A stretch of DNA of 64,000 nucleotides from an uncultured Lachnospiraceae bacterium (GTDB lineage Bacteria > Bacillota > Clostridia > Lachnospirales > Lachnospiraceae). Location: NCBI GenBank assembly GCA_902489925.1, contig CABUBX010000002.1, positions 1 through 64,000 of the forward strand. The letters run 5' to 3'. Positions within the stretch are counted from its first letter, which is position 1. Each line of letters starts with the position of its first letter. The notes beneath the pieces are model-generated. The model was given only the letters and a program-made list of their open reading frames with translations, did no database searches and had not been told where the DNA came from. Positions 9,201-17,706 of this stretch are shown here, piece after piece. Made by a program: the position numbers and the translations under genes.

Positions 9201-9375
9201 GGATATACCGCCTCAGACAGAGACAACAGTACCTCCAAAGGAGAGTGAGCCGCCAAAGCCGGAGGCGCCGAAAACAGGAGATTGGATGAATGTGCCAGTG
9301 TGGGGCGGTATGACTGTCCTGTCGGGCATGGCAGCAGTAGGGCTTCTTATTATCAAGTTAAAAAAGAAAAAGTAA
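6271..9375 (+). CDS. Cell-wall-anchored adhesin/pilin-like protein with thioester-like domain and CnaB repeats
   Basis: 1034 residues. Signal peptide 1-27 (cleavage near TLAQE), then a Glu/Thr-rich linker. Residues ~205-370 look like a thioester-forming head (GKSFTGICGKASY, candidate Cys near 230; Gln partner not assigned). Two divergent CnaB/SpaA-like domains follow (~378-470, ~478-610), then four tandem CnaB repeats of about 87 residues (~625-975), each with KxD near its start, a (T/K)E motif before PDGY or PEGY, and an Asn or Asp near its end, the usual parts of an intramolecular Lys-Asn isopeptide bond. The C terminus has a Pro-rich linker, PKTGD (from residue 1000), a hydrophobic segment and KLKKKK: a sorting signal. 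No sortase lies in the window. Likely a surface attachment protein; ligand unknown. Confidence 0.88.
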   Translation: MMKKRLFSLILVCAAVFTGFGSRTLAQEVRESESKAEEGIEETMPEETVLKETVPEETVTEQKETKEASVSDERGRIKSFICDASLTADIYYANYMKNGKDAYIESVLPSVVTAVFEYGEPMEVEAHWIAERPFGVRGEGEYTYTLDFARYDIADDFDKAAAPVVTLRAVCEKPASVFQFGTPKKETERGLYDEQQASFSYGGGAQPSDYGGYTTQYFNINFAGKSFTGICGKASYMAPGQGSYYVHEIPGGTRESDIVKAILLTNPLTGPYPDDTWTTIADGKFNDKMLWSVHSALSVYWSDDEFGSDWIRVNAITEIGNYLYDVWIPAHKSIMDATHAYYLCASSTPHSSDNFGGKCPSGRQDVLFLSDEVTPQKGFASLKKISSDTGITSGNSCYRLGDAIYGVYSDSECKNNIGTLKTGADGVSNTLELEEGFYYIKELQAPEGFFINTQVYTIHVKANETATVQVADKPAVDTLGIEIKKMDASGKTGATLSGAQFTVKYYDGYYTKDNLPSKSDRTWVLETKAVTEQGKVSYKTYLDEKYKVSGGSFYTQDGRAVLPLGTVTIEETKPPKGYILEGGYIQAAGSDKKVSGKYIAQIRKKGKTVQLVGGNVFTASDYSTSLRINKIDARTGKGLAGAKLRVTDKNGRMIDEWLSDGKARVISNLTVGDSYTMTEVEMPDGYATAEPVKFTVKNTQQVQNVEMKDEPTIKQINKVDAKTGEGLAGAKLRITDESGKVIDEWVSDGSPHAIEKLVVGKTYTLTEIGLPDGYVTAEPVKFTVKDTGEIQKVVMKNEQSLIQVDKVDEDGKPLPGALLRVTDKNNKRIDEWTSDGKGHIIKKLVVGQEYTLTEVKAPDGYVTAEPVKFTVKDTDEIQKIKMVNKCTRIEIIKIDAETEDTLAGASLTLYSGNEKDKAVDTWVSDITPHKIMRLTVGQDYILKEERAPEGYKLAEPVTFKVLNTEDVQRIQIDNEREDIPPQTETTVPPKESEPPKPEAPKTGDWMNVPVWGGMTVLSGMAAVGLLIIKLKKKK
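8145..9200 (+). repeat. Four tandem ~261-bp CnaB-coding repeats
   Basis: DNA repeats with ~261-base period, most alike between units 1 and 2 (GGTCTGGCGGGTGC recurs near 8181 and 8443) and between units 2 and 3 (GTGACTGCAGAGCCGGTGAA recurs). Unit 4 is the most diverged. Such repeats can expand or contract by recombination. Confidence 0.85.
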
Positions 9376-9380
9376 GGATA

Positions 9381-9409
9381 TTTACATGGACGTTTTGTCG
9401 TTTTATAAT
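9381..9409 (+). promoter_or_regulatory. Promoter of the PfkB kinase gene
   Basis: TTTACA, 17 bases, TATAAT, immediately after the adhesin stop codon; 35 bases before the ATG. Confidence 0.7.
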
Positions 9410-9444
9410 AGAAAAAAATCTATTTTATTTCACCGGAGGTTATT

Positions 9445-10410
9445 ATGAAAAAATACGATGTAGTTGCTATGGGTGAACTTTTAATTGACTTTACGATGAA
9501 TGGGCAAAGCGGACAGGGCAATCCTCTTTTTGAGGCTAATCCGGGCGGCGCGCCGTGTAATGTATTGGCGATTTTAAAAAAGTATGGCAAAGAGACAGGA
9601 TTTATAGGCAAAGTCGGCAAAGACCAGTTTGGTATGATGTTAAGGGGAACGCTTGAAGAAGTCGGTATTGATACAAAGGGGCTTGTGATGGATGGTGAAT
9701 ATAATACAACATTAGCTTTTGTACATACAGCGGCTGACGGAGACAGAACATTTTCTTTTTATAGAAAACCGGGGGCAGATGTGATGCTGACAGAGGATGA
9801 GGTTGACTTTGAGATGATTGAGCAGGCGGATATTTTTCACTTCGGCACACTGTCTATGACCGGCGAACCGGCGAAAAGTGCGACAAAGGCAGCGGTTGCT
9901 TATGCTAAAGCAAAGGGAAAACTCATTTCCTTTGACCCGAATTTAAGACCGCCGCTTTGGGATGACCTCAAGAAGGCGAAAGAAGCGATTGATTATGGCC
10001 TTAAAAATGCCGATATCGTCAAAATTGCGGATAATGAAATTGAATTTATGACCGGAAAATCTGATATGGCAGAGGCTATAGAAGCATTTACACAGACTTA
10101 TGATATTAAGTTGCTTTGCGTTACTCTCGGTAAAGACGGCAGTGTTGTTATCTATAGAGGGGAAAAGCTTTTTGTGCCGGGCTTTATTCAGGAAAATACA
10201 ATTGAGACAACAGGTGCAGGGGATACATTTGGCGGTTCGGTGCTTGCCTATGTATGTGAGCAGGGCATTGATGATTTATCAAAAGAGCAGTTAAAAGAGA
10301 TGCTGACTCTGGCAAATGCAGGCGCATCATTGATTACAACAAGAAAAGGAGCGTTAAGAGTCATGCCTGAAAGGTCAGAAATTTGGGCTTTGGCAGGTAC
10401 AAGGGCATAA
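9445..10410 (+). CDS. PfkB-family carbohydrate kinase, probable fructokinase
   Basis: 321 residues, the usual length. Transfers ATP phosphate to a sugar, most likely fructose to fructose-6-phosphate. The N-terminal PfkB signature appears in NPGGAPCNVLAIL and the C-terminal signature TTGAGDTFGGSVL is near residue 257, with the catalytic Asp of GAGD. The overall pattern resembles ScrK fructokinases, but ribokinase-like relatives share these motifs. AGGAGG-like site (GGAGG) 7 bases before the ATG. It has its own promoter and no clear terminator after it. Confidence 0.85.
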   Translation: MKKYDVVAMGELLIDFTMNGQSGQGNPLFEANPGGAPCNVLAILKKYGKETGFIGKVGKDQFGMMLRGTLEEVGIDTKGLVMDGEYNTTLAFVHTAADGDRTFSFYRKPGADVMLTEDEVDFEMIEQADIFHFGTLSMTGEPAKSATKAAVAYAKAKGKLISFDPNLRPPLWDDLKKAKEAIDYGLKNADIVKIADNEIEFMTGKSDMAEAIEAFTQTYDIKLLCVTLGKDGSVVIYRGEKLFVPGFIQENTIETTGAGDTFGGSVLAYVCEQGIDDLSKEQLKEMLTLANAGASLITTRKGALRVMPERSEIWALAGTRA

Positions 10411-10456
10411 GAAATTGTAAAATACTTTGCGCGTTAAAGTGTTGCGGTTTAAAGCG

Positions 10457-10485
10457 TTGACGATACCGCTCGATTGTGTTAATAT
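10457..10485 (+). promoter_or_regulatory. Promoter of the NSS transporter gene
   Basis: TTGACG, 17 bases, TAATAT, about 60 bases before the ATG at 10546. Confidence 0.65.
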
Positions 10486-10545
10486 GGGATATATGTGATT
10501 GGATACAAAAAATGTATCGTATTTTATCTGCAGGAGGGTTTTTGA

Positions 10546-11868
10546 ATGGAACACAGACATCAAAACGGCGGTTTCACCAATAGCGCAGGCTTTGTCCTTG
10601 CCTGTATCGGATCAGCCGTCGGTATGGGGAATATATGGATGTTTCCGTATCGGCTCGGTCAATACGGCGGCGCTGCATTTTTAATTCCGTATATTTTATT
10701 TGTTGTATTATTTGGCTTTGTGGGATTATCCGCAGAGTTTGCTATTGGGCGTAAGGCAGGCACAGGAACACTTGGCGCCTATAAGTATTGTTGGGAGAAT
10801 CGCAAAAAGGGAAAAGTCGGCGGTGCGCTTGGATGGATTCCGCTGCTTGGCTCATTGGGCATTGCGATTGGTTATGCGATTATTGTCGGCTGGGTGCTTC
10901 GAAGTATGTTCGGTGCACTTGCAGGAACGATGTTTGAAAAAGATGCGGCAGAGTATTTTAGCGAAGTGACAGGAGAGTTTGGCAGCGTGCCATGGCATAT
11001 GGCAATTATTGTCATTACAGTAGTGCTGCTTTTGATTGGTGCGGTTAAAAGTATTGAAAAAGTTAATAAAATCTTAATGCCGGCATTTTTTATTTTGTTT
11101 GCTGTACTTGCAGTCCGTGCGGCAATGCTTCCGAATGCCATAGAAGGCTATAAGTTTTTGTTTATTCCGAAATGGGAATATTTGCTTAGGGCAGACACAT
11201 GGGTTATGGCTATGGGGCAGGCATTTTTCTCCTTATCTATTACAGGTTCGGGAATGATTGTGTACGGCACTTATCTTAAAAAGAGCGAAGATATTCCGAA
11301 AGCGTCGATGCGTACCGCATTTTTTGACACAATCGCGGCAATGCTGGCGGCGCTGGCTATTATGCCTGCGGTATTTGCCTTTGGCATTACACCGGATAAG
11401 GGACCGTCACTGATGTTTATTACATTACCGAAGGTGTTTGCTCAGATGCCTTTTGGACGGGTATTTGCGGTATTCTTCTTTGTATCGGTTGTATTTGCCG
11501 GAGTGACAAGTCTTTTAAATATGTTTGAAGCAGTCAGTGAATCATGGCAGACAAAGTTTAAGCTTTCAAGAAAAACAGCGGTACTTTTGTGTGGTGTTAT
11601 TGCGGCAGCAGTTGGTATTTTTATTGAAGCAGAGCCTAAGATGGGCGCGTGGATGGATTTCATAACAATTATAGTTGTGCCGTTCGGTGCGGTACTTGGT
11701 GCAATTTCAATTTATTATATCCTTGGTTTTTCAAAAATTAAAGATGAATTAGAGACAGGAAGAAAAAAACCATTGGCAAAGTTTTTCGGTCCGGTGGCAA
11801 AATATGTGTATGTGCCGTTGACAATTGTTGTATTTATACTTGGTATTGTCTGGGGCGGCATCGGATAA
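10546..11868 (+). CDS. Sodium-dependent transporter of the NSS/SNF family
   Basis: 440 residues, eleven or so membrane helices. The first helix carries ACIGSAVGMGNIWMFPYRLG, close to the LeuT-type sodium and substrate site. Bacterial members import amino acids or related compounds with sodium; the substrate here is unknown. Start is supported by GGAGGG eight bases upstream. Flanked by its own promoter and a terminator, so it is monocistronic. Confidence 0.92.
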   Translation: MEHRHQNGGFTNSAGFVLACIGSAVGMGNIWMFPYRLGQYGGAAFLIPYILFVVLFGFVGLSAEFAIGRKAGTGTLGAYKYCWENRKKGKVGGALGWIPLLGSLGIAIGYAIIVGWVLRSMFGALAGTMFEKDAAEYFSEVTGEFGSVPWHMAIIVITVVLLLIGAVKSIEKVNKILMPAFFILFAVLAVRAAMLPNAIEGYKFLFIPKWEYLLRADTWVMAMGQAFFSLSITGSGMIVYGTYLKKSEDIPKASMRTAFFDTIAAMLAALAIMPAVFAFGITPDKGPSLMFITLPKVFAQMPFGRVFAVFFFVSVVFAGVTSLLNMFEAVSESWQTKFKLSRKTAVLLCGVIAAAVGIFIEAEPKMGAWMDFITIIVVPFGAVLGAISIYYILGFSKIKDELETGRKKPLAKFFGPVAKYVYVPLTIVVFILGIVWGGIG

Positions 11869-11881
11869 TTTAAAATTTAAA

Positions 11882-11925
11882 AAGACGCGGTATGGCGGGA
11901 GAAATCCAGTCCTATCGCGTCTTTT
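11882..11925 (+). terminator. Terminator after the NSS transporter gene
   Basis: AAGACGCG / CGCGTCTT stem with internal partial pairing and a TTTT tail. Confidence 0.8.
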
Positions 11926-11989
11926 GTGCATATTGAACAAAATGTTTTAAATATATTTTACAAACTTGCCTCAAGTGCATATATTACTA

Positions 11990-12018
11990 TTGACTATGTT
12001 AGTATATTAGAATATTAT
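11990..12018 (+). promoter_or_regulatory. Promoter of the mannoside-use operon
   Basis: TTGACT, 17 bases, TATTAT (12013-12018). About 100 bases before the first gene. Confidence 0.75.
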
Positions 12019-12020
12019 AA

Positions 12021-12030
12021 TGTTATAACA
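12021..12030 (+). promoter_or_regulatory. Candidate GntR operator
   Basis: Perfect 10-base palindrome TGTTATAACA directly after the -10 box, where bound repressor would block the start of transcription. It resembles HutC-subfamily sites; the GntR/UTRA regulator encoded in the same operon is the natural candidate. Inference only. Confidence 0.5.
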
Positions 12031-12046
12031 ATTAAAGGAAAACGAG

Positions 12047-12103
12047 TACAGGACAGCGAAGGCGCCCGCACCTGTAATCACCATGTTGCAGGATAGACTG
12101 CAA
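12047..12103 (+). promoter_or_regulatory. Two hairpins in the operon leader
   Basis: TACAGG (12047-12052) pairs with CCTGTA (12071-12076); TTGCAG (12086-12091) pairs with CTGCAA (12098-12103). Neither hides the GAGGAGG ribosome site. They may stabilise the message of the highly expressed binding protein. Confidence 0.5.
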
Positions 12104-12125
12104 AGATTATGAGGAGGTTCATACA

Positions 12126-13433
12126 ATGAAAAAATTTAAAAAATTTACAGCAATAGCATTAGCAGGTGTCATGGCAATGTCAGTACTGGCGGGCTGTGGA
12201 AAAGGTTCGGAAACATCCGGCGAGAATAATGCATCGGGCGATGGAGGGAGTAATTCGGCACAGGCAAGCGGTTCGGTTGAATTTTGGCATGACAATAAAT
12301 TCGGCGATGCCGAGCAGGCCGATTTAGATAAAGTGTTTGGCGGTATCAGTAAGCTTTCGGGTGTAACTGTTGAACCGTTATCATATCCTGATACAGCGGC
12401 ATATCAGACAGCGATGCAACAATCCATCCGTGAGGAGGAAGCACCGGGCTTATTCACATGGTGGAGTGGTCCTCAGCTTGAGACACTTGTAAAAAATGAC
12501 CTTGTAGAAGATGTGACAGATTTATGGGATGAATTTGTTGTTGCCAATGGTGTATCTGAGGATATAAAAGAATCTTTTACTGTAGATGGCAAAGCTTATG
12601 CTGTACCGTACAGTATTATTTACAACACAGTTATCTACAATAAAAATGTTTTTGCGGAATATAATCTTGAGGTGCCTGAAACATTTGATGAATTTTTAGA
12701 TGTATGTCAGACCTTGAAAGATAACGGCATTACACCGATTGCTTTAAAAAATGATTCATGGGCAGGATTTATTTGGTTTCAGGCATTACTTGCGGCATAT
12801 GAGCCTCAGTTATATCAGGATGTTTGTGATGGCACAAAAGCATACACAGACGAAGAAGTTGTAAAGGTCATGAATATTTGGAAGGATATGCTTGACAAAG
12901 GATATTTTTCAGCACCGATGAATATTCAGGATATGGAAAAGGCCATGGTACAGGGTACGGTAGCGATGGAATTAGAGCCAAATTATGAAGCCGGTACTTT
13001 AGTAAAACAGTTTGGCGTTGTAGCAGGTGAGGATATCGGCACATTCGTAGTTCCTTCAATGAACGGCGGCAAAAAGGTTGTTTTCTTTGAAGTAACACCG
13101 CTTTGTATTTCAAAGGCAAGCAAAGATAAAGAGGCTGCCAAAGAAGTATTAAAAAAATGGTTTACAAAAGAGCATCAGACAGCACTTACAGAAGTGACAA
13201 ACAATGTCAATACAAGTCAGGTACAGACAGATAATGCTTGTGTCAATGAAATGATTTCTTATACAACAGATTCAGAAAACTATCAGATGATGCTTAGATA
13301 TTATGAGAATACACCGGAAGAAATCAGAAATGTTGCTTTAGACGAATTAATGAAATTTGAACTTGGCAATGCCAGTGTCGATGAAGTATTGAGCACAATT
13401 CAGGCAAAGGCAGATGAGGTTTTCGGTAAATAG
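12126..13433 (+). CDS. ABC transporter substrate-binding lipoprotein, carbohydrate type (family 1)
   Basis: 435 residues. Lipobox LAGC at residues 21-24 marks lipoprotein export, cysteine anchoring and capture of substrate outside the membrane. The mature part begins with a Gly/Ser-rich linker and then the family-1 fold (VEFWHDNKFGDAEQ..., AVPYSIIYNTVIYNKNVF). First gene of an eight-gene operon with two permeases and GH38-type enzymes, so an oligosaccharide, probably a mannoside, is the likely ligand. A ten-base-pair hairpin follows the stop codon and probably raises its message level above that of the permeases. Confidence 0.92.
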   Translation: MKKFKKFTAIALAGVMAMSVLAGCGKGSETSGENNASGDGGSNSAQASGSVEFWHDNKFGDAEQADLDKVFGGISKLSGVTVEPLSYPDTAAYQTAMQQSIREEEAPGLFTWWSGPQLETLVKNDLVEDVTDLWDEFVVANGVSEDIKESFTVDGKAYAVPYSIIYNTVIYNKNVFAEYNLEVPETFDEFLDVCQTLKDNGITPIALKNDSWAGFIWFQALLAAYEPQLYQDVCDGTKAYTDEEVVKVMNIWKDMLDKGYFSAPMNIQDMEKAMVQGTVAMELEPNYEAGTLVKQFGVVAGEDIGTFVVPSMNGGKKVVFFEVTPLCISKASKDKEAAKEVLKKWFTKEHQTALTEVTNNVNTSQVQTDNACVNEMISYTTDSENYQMMLRYYENTPEEIRNVALDELMKFELGNASVDEVLSTIQAKADEVFGK

Positions 13434-13443
13434 ATAAATACAG

Positions 13444-13481
13444 ACTTATGGAGGGACGGCATGTACGGACTCTCCATAAGT
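13444..13481 (+). terminator. Intra-operon hairpin after the binding-protein gene
   Basis: ACTTATGGAG (13444-13453) pairs with CTCCATAAGT (13472-13481). No U-tract follows, so it is more likely a mRNA stabiliser or partial attenuator than a full terminator. Confidence 0.65.
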
Positions 13482-13503
13482 ACTATTAGCGGGAGGCGGC
13501 TTT

Positions 13504-14385
13504 ATGGCAAAGACGGCAGCTGTTAAAAAGAAAGAAAAGAAATATTGGCGGGATTATCTGTACATACTTCCTGCGGTATTATTTATAGGTATATTTTTTA
13601 TTACATCAATTTTTTATACATTACATTTAAGCTTCTTTGAATGGGATGGATTTTCGGAAAAAATATTTGTAGGGCTGGAAAATTATATTAACTTATTTCA
13701 GGATAAGAACTTTCTTATTTCTGTGATGAATACGCTCATATGGGTTGTCTGCTCAATGGTGACATCAGTCATTGTTCCATTGATTATTGCAATTATGGTG
13801 ACAAGAAGCTCGGCATTAAAGCTTTTTAAAAATGTTTTTTATTTCCCGACGGCCATTTCTGCGACAGTCGGCGGTGCAATCATGGCAACGCTGCTTTCCA
13901 CCTATGGACTGCCGCAGATTTTTGCATGGTTCGGACATCCTGAGCTTGCAAGGGATTGGCTGGCAATACCGTATTTGAATACATTTATTATGATTCTTAC
14001 CGGTGTTTGGCAGGGCATTGGCTTAAATATGATTTTATTTGTTTCAGGTCTTAAAAACATGGATACATCACCGATTGAGGCGGCACAGATTGAAGGGGCA
14101 TCAGGACTTAAGATGTATACGAGAGTTATTTTACCGATGCTAAAGCCGACAATTATTGTTGTGCTTTTGATGGCTCTTGTAAACAGCTTCAAGGTATTTG
14201 ATGGTATTTGGGTCATGACAAAGGGCGGACCGTACAGAACATCTGAGACGCTGGCATTGACGATGTACGAAGAATCCTTTATTTATAATCGTTTTGGAAG
14301 CGGTGCTGCAGTGGCAGTTGTGCTGACAGTCGTTATTTTGATTGTGTCATATTTCAATGTAAAAAATACATTTAAGGAAGATTAA
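13504..14385 (+). CDS. ABC sugar transporter permease (MalF/UgpA-like)
   Basis: 293 residues with six membrane helices. The cytoplasmic EAA loop EAAQIEGASGLKMYTRVILP (~residues 193-212) docks the ATPase. Pairs with the next gene as the two halves of the membrane channel. The ribosome site is GGGAGG about 8 bases before the ATG. No ATPase gene is present in the operon; such systems normally share a MsmK-type ATPase encoded elsewhere. Confidence 0.93.
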   Translation: MAKTAAVKKKEKKYWRDYLYILPAVLFIGIFFITSIFYTLHLSFFEWDGFSEKIFVGLENYINLFQDKNFLISVMNTLIWVVCSMVTSVIVPLIIAIMVTRSSALKLFKNVFYFPTAISATVGGAIMATLLSTYGLPQIFAWFGHPELARDWLAIPYLNTFIMILTGVWQGIGLNMILFVSGLKNMDTSPIEAAQIEGASGLKMYTRVILPMLKPTIIVVLLMALVNSFKVFDGIWVMTKGGPYRTSETLALTMYEESFIYNRFGSGAAVAVVLTVVILIVSYFNVKNTFKED

Positions 14386-14397
14386 GGAGGGGAAAGT

Positions 14398-15216
14398 ATG
14401 ATTAAGACAAAGCGCAGTACAAAAGTAGTTTTAAATATTATTTTGTCAATTTTAGGGCTTATATGGATTTCTCCGTTATTCTTCGTTATACTTAATGTAT
14501 TCAAAACAAAGCAGGAATACAATTTGGGCAGCTTTTGGACATTGCCTGAGAGCTTTAATATTGCAGATAATTTTCGTATTGTCAGAGAGAGCGGACTTTT
14601 TGAGTCCTTTGGCTCAAGTATTTTATATTCTCTGTTAGGTGCGGTGTTTGCAGTGTTTATTGGACTTTTAGCAGCCTATGGCCTGACGCATTTAAGAATA
14701 AAGCATAAAATGTTTTGGTTCTTATTTATTTACAGCGGAACGATTTTCCCATTTCAGATTTACTTAATTCCTATTTACAAAGGGTTTGCGGGATTAGATT
14801 TATATGATACGCGTTTGGCGATGATTTTGTTCTATACAGCCATCTGTATTCCGTTTTGTATGTTTGTACTCAGAAACTTTTTCATCGGTATATCCGGTGA
14901 AATATGTGAGTCCGCTAAAATTGACGGCGCCAATACATGGCAGATTATGACGAAAATTTTTGTGCCGATGGCAAAAGCACCGCTTTCTATTGTATTTTTA
15001 TCTCAGTTTACATGGGCATGGAATGATTTGATGTTTGGTCTTACATTTACAAAATCGCCGGAAATACGTCCGATTATGGCAAGTATTTCGATGATGGGCA
15101 GAGGAAATCCTCCGGCGATGTTTTTGGCATGTATTTTTGCTTCAATTCCGACAATATTATTATTTAGCGTACTCCAAAATAACTTTGAGACAGGTATGGT
15201 TTACACAAGCAAGTAG
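14398..15216 (+). CDS. ABC sugar transporter permease (MalG/UgpE-like)
   Basis: 272 residues, six helices. EAA-type loop ESAKIDGANTWQIMTKIFVP (~residues 169-188). Starts 12 bases after the partner permease, with AGGAGGGG as ribosome site. Forms the second half of the oligosaccharide importer. Confidence 0.93.
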   Translation: MIKTKRSTKVVLNIILSILGLIWISPLFFVILNVFKTKQEYNLGSFWTLPESFNIADNFRIVRESGLFESFGSSILYSLLGAVFAVFIGLLAAYGLTHLRIKHKMFWFLFIYSGTIFPFQIYLIPIYKGFAGLDLYDTRLAMILFYTAICIPFCMFVLRNFFIGISGEICESAKIDGANTWQIMTKIFVPMAKAPLSIVFLSQFTWAWNDLMFGLTFTKSPEIRPIMASISMMGRGNPPAMFLACIFASIPTILLFSVLQNNFETGMVYTSK

Positions 15217-15225
15217 GAGGAGTTT

Positions 15226-17691
15226 ATGGCTTTAAAAAAAGATTGGACAGTTTATCTGATTCACCATGCACACACAGATATCGGTTATACCGAGCGCCAG
15301 GAAAAACTGATGCGCTATCATTGCGACTTTATTAAGCAGGCAATTGATATTCTTGATGAAATTCATGAGACGGGTGATACACTTCATGAGGGTTTTGTCT
15401 GGCAGTGCGAAAACTTTTGGCAGGTTGAAAATTTTTATGAGAGAGCTGATGAAGTTTATAAAAAGAAATTTGAGCACTATGTTTTAAGCGGTGAGATTGG
15501 TCTCAGCGGCAATTACTTGAATCTCACAGAGCTTGTGACAGAGCCGGTGCTTCATGCAAAGTTTTCGCGAGCAAAAGAGTTCGGGGAAAGAATCGGGCAT
15601 CCTGTGACAGCGGGGATGTGTGCAGACATTAACGGTATGTCGTGGGGATATGCAGATGCACTTTATGAGCATGGCATAAGAAACTTTTTTTCATGTCTTC
15701 ATCCGCATCACGGTATGTTTCCGCTTTATAAGAAAACAATGCCGTTTTACTGGGAAAGTCCGAAGGGACACCGTATTTTAGTGTGGAACGGCGACCATTA
15801 TCATCTCGGAAATGAGATGTTTATGGCGCCTCATGGCGGTACGGCTTACATGGTTCGGGATGAATATTCAAAACCTTTGATTGATTTTGATATTTTAAAT
15901 AAAAGTGCAGAAGATACAAAGGAAAAAGAAATTAAGATTTCAACGACAAGAATTGAGCGGTATCTTAAAAATCTTGAAAATGAAGATTATAAATACAGCT
16001 TTGTACCGTTGATGGTTTCGGGTGTTGTTTCGGATAACGCACCGCCAAATAGAGAAATTGCGGCAAGGGTTCATGAGCTGAATACATATTATGGTGGCCG
16101 GATTACATTTAAAATGGTTAATCTTGAGCAATTTTTTGATGTTGTTCGCCGTGAATGCAAGGAAATTCCCGTATATTCAGGTGATTGGACAGACTGGTGG
16201 GCTGACGGTGTAGGTTCAACACCTGCGGAGGTGAAGCTTTATCGTGAGGCGGCAAGAAAATACAATCTTTGTAAAAAGCTTGATACGGATGGAACCTTGG
16301 GAGATAAAGTTTTAATGGATAAGGCAGCAGAGGCTTTGATGCTTTATTCAGAGCATACATGGGGCTATTCCTCCAGTGTGTCCGACCCGTGGGAAAGTCT
16401 TGTCAACGTCCTTGATTTGAAAAAGAGCGGTTACGCTGTTTTGGCACATAACCTTGCTTCGGAAAATCTTGATAAAATACTGGCGGCAAAAGGCGAAGTG
16501 TCTATTTCTGTTGACAGGGGCAGCATATATAAAATTGTTAATCCGCATCATTTTGATATTCATACAAAGGCCTATTTATATATTGAATATTGGGAATACA
16601 TAGAAGGCATTCGTTATAGCGCCAAGATGCCGTTTGAGGTTGTGGATGTGAAAACAGGCAAGGTGATAACCAGTCAGGTGAAGCAGACTGCAAGAGCGAT
16701 ACAGGTTGAGGTTGAGGTATCTCTTGCGGCGCATGAGGAAAAGCTTGTGAAGATATGTCCGCTGCCAATAACCTACCAAACGACAAAAAGTCATGCACAT
16801 ATCGGTGCCGATGGCGTCGAAGATTTGCTTTGCACCGATAATTTCAGAGAAGATACCGAAGAAATTGAGACAGAAAATCTTCTTGTGCGCATGGACGATG
16901 TTAGGGGTATCTATAGTATTATTGATAAGTCATCAGGCAAAGAGCTTATGCGGGGTGACAGCAGCTGCGGCGCTTTCGCGGGAATTTATGAAGTGACGGA
17001 TATTAAAGACGGTGCCTGCGAGACACGAAAAGATATGGGCAGAAACAGAAAAGCCAATAAGACAAAACGTTATGAGGCAAAGCTTTGTGACAGACAGATT
17101 GCCGAAAACGGAGATATTTACGTTGCTGTCCGCTTGGATTATGAGCTTTTTGGTACAGGTCTTTATACCGTATTTGTAAAGATTTACAAGCATCAGCCAA
17201 AGATAGAAGTCATGGTGCGTATTCATAAAGAAAGCCGGTGGGAACCTGAAAATCTTTATGTGGCGCTGCCGTTTACCGCAGGCGCAGACAGTACACTGTA
17301 TACGGATAAAACAGGCTGTATCATAAGACCGGGCATTGACCAGCTTCCGGGAAGCTGTCAGGATTTTTATCTGATTCAAAATGGTGTGCTTTGGCAGTCG
17401 GGTGAGCACAGTGTTGCAGTCATGACAAAGGATGCGCCTTTGATTGCGCTCGGTGATTTGAGAGCAAAGCCGGTGAAGTTTTGTGACGGTCATGATAAGG
17501 CACAAAACAAGGCGCCTGTATATTCATGGGTAATGAATAATTACTGGGAAACAAATTTCAGAGTGAATCTGGGTGGTTTTTATGAATTTGCATACACAAT
17601 GATGCTGCTTAAAGATAAGACGCCTTGCGAGTGTTTTGAATTGTGCGAGGCGGAAAATGAAGGAATAGCGGCATTTTATGTGAAAAAGTAA
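15226..17691 (+). CDS. Glycoside hydrolase family 38-type alpha-mannosidase
   Basis: 821 residues; no signal peptide, so it acts in the cytoplasm on imported sugar. The N-terminal HAHTDIGYT (His16, Asp18) matches the metal-binding HxD of GH38; ADINGMSW near residue 133 is a candidate position for the nucleophile Asp; YSEHTWGY near residue 380 carries a conserved late His. The C-terminal half is a beta-rich GH38 domain. Family members remove alpha-linked mannose, often from N-glycan fragments; exact linkage is unknown. It follows the importer genes closely and precedes a ROK-family gene, which fits a path of uptake, hydrolysis and phosphorylation. Confidence 0.85.
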   Translation: MALKKDWTVYLIHHAHTDIGYTERQEKLMRYHCDFIKQAIDILDEIHETGDTLHEGFVWQCENFWQVENFYERADEVYKKKFEHYVLSGEIGLSGNYLNLTELVTEPVLHAKFSRAKEFGERIGHPVTAGMCADINGMSWGYADALYEHGIRNFFSCLHPHHGMFPLYKKTMPFYWESPKGHRILVWNGDHYHLGNEMFMAPHGGTAYMVRDEYSKPLIDFDILNKSAEDTKEKEIKISTTRIERYLKNLENEDYKYSFVPLMVSGVVSDNAPPNREIAARVHELNTYYGGRITFKMVNLEQFFDVVRRECKEIPVYSGDWTDWWADGVGSTPAEVKLYREAARKYNLCKKLDTDGTLGDKVLMDKAAEALMLYSEHTWGYSSSVSDPWESLVNVLDLKKSGYAVLAHNLASENLDKILAAKGEVSISVDRGSIYKIVNPHHFDIHTKAYLYIEYWEYIEGIRYSAKMPFEVVDVKTGKVITSQVKQTARAIQVEVEVSLAAHEEKLVKICPLPITYQTTKSHAHIGADGVEDLLCTDNFREDTEEIETENLLVRMDDVRGIYSIIDKSSGKELMRGDSSCGAFAGIYEVTDIKDGACETRKDMGRNRKANKTKRYEAKLCDRQIAENGDIYVAVRLDYELFGTGLYTVFVKIYKHQPKIEVMVRIHKESRWEPENLYVALPFTAGADSTLYTDKTGCIIRPGIDQLPGSCQDFYLIQNGVLWQSGEHSVAVMTKDAPLIALGDLRAKPVKFCDGHDKAQNKAPVYSWVMNNYWETNFRVNLGGFYEFAYTMMLLKDKTPCECFELCEAENEGIAAFYVKK

Positions 17692-17706
17692 GGAAAGAGG
17701 GATGAC

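Noticed and set aside
16933..17505. 190-codon minus-strand frame inside the GH38 gene
   Set aside because: No start signal, no recognisable protein, fully antisense to a well-supported gene.
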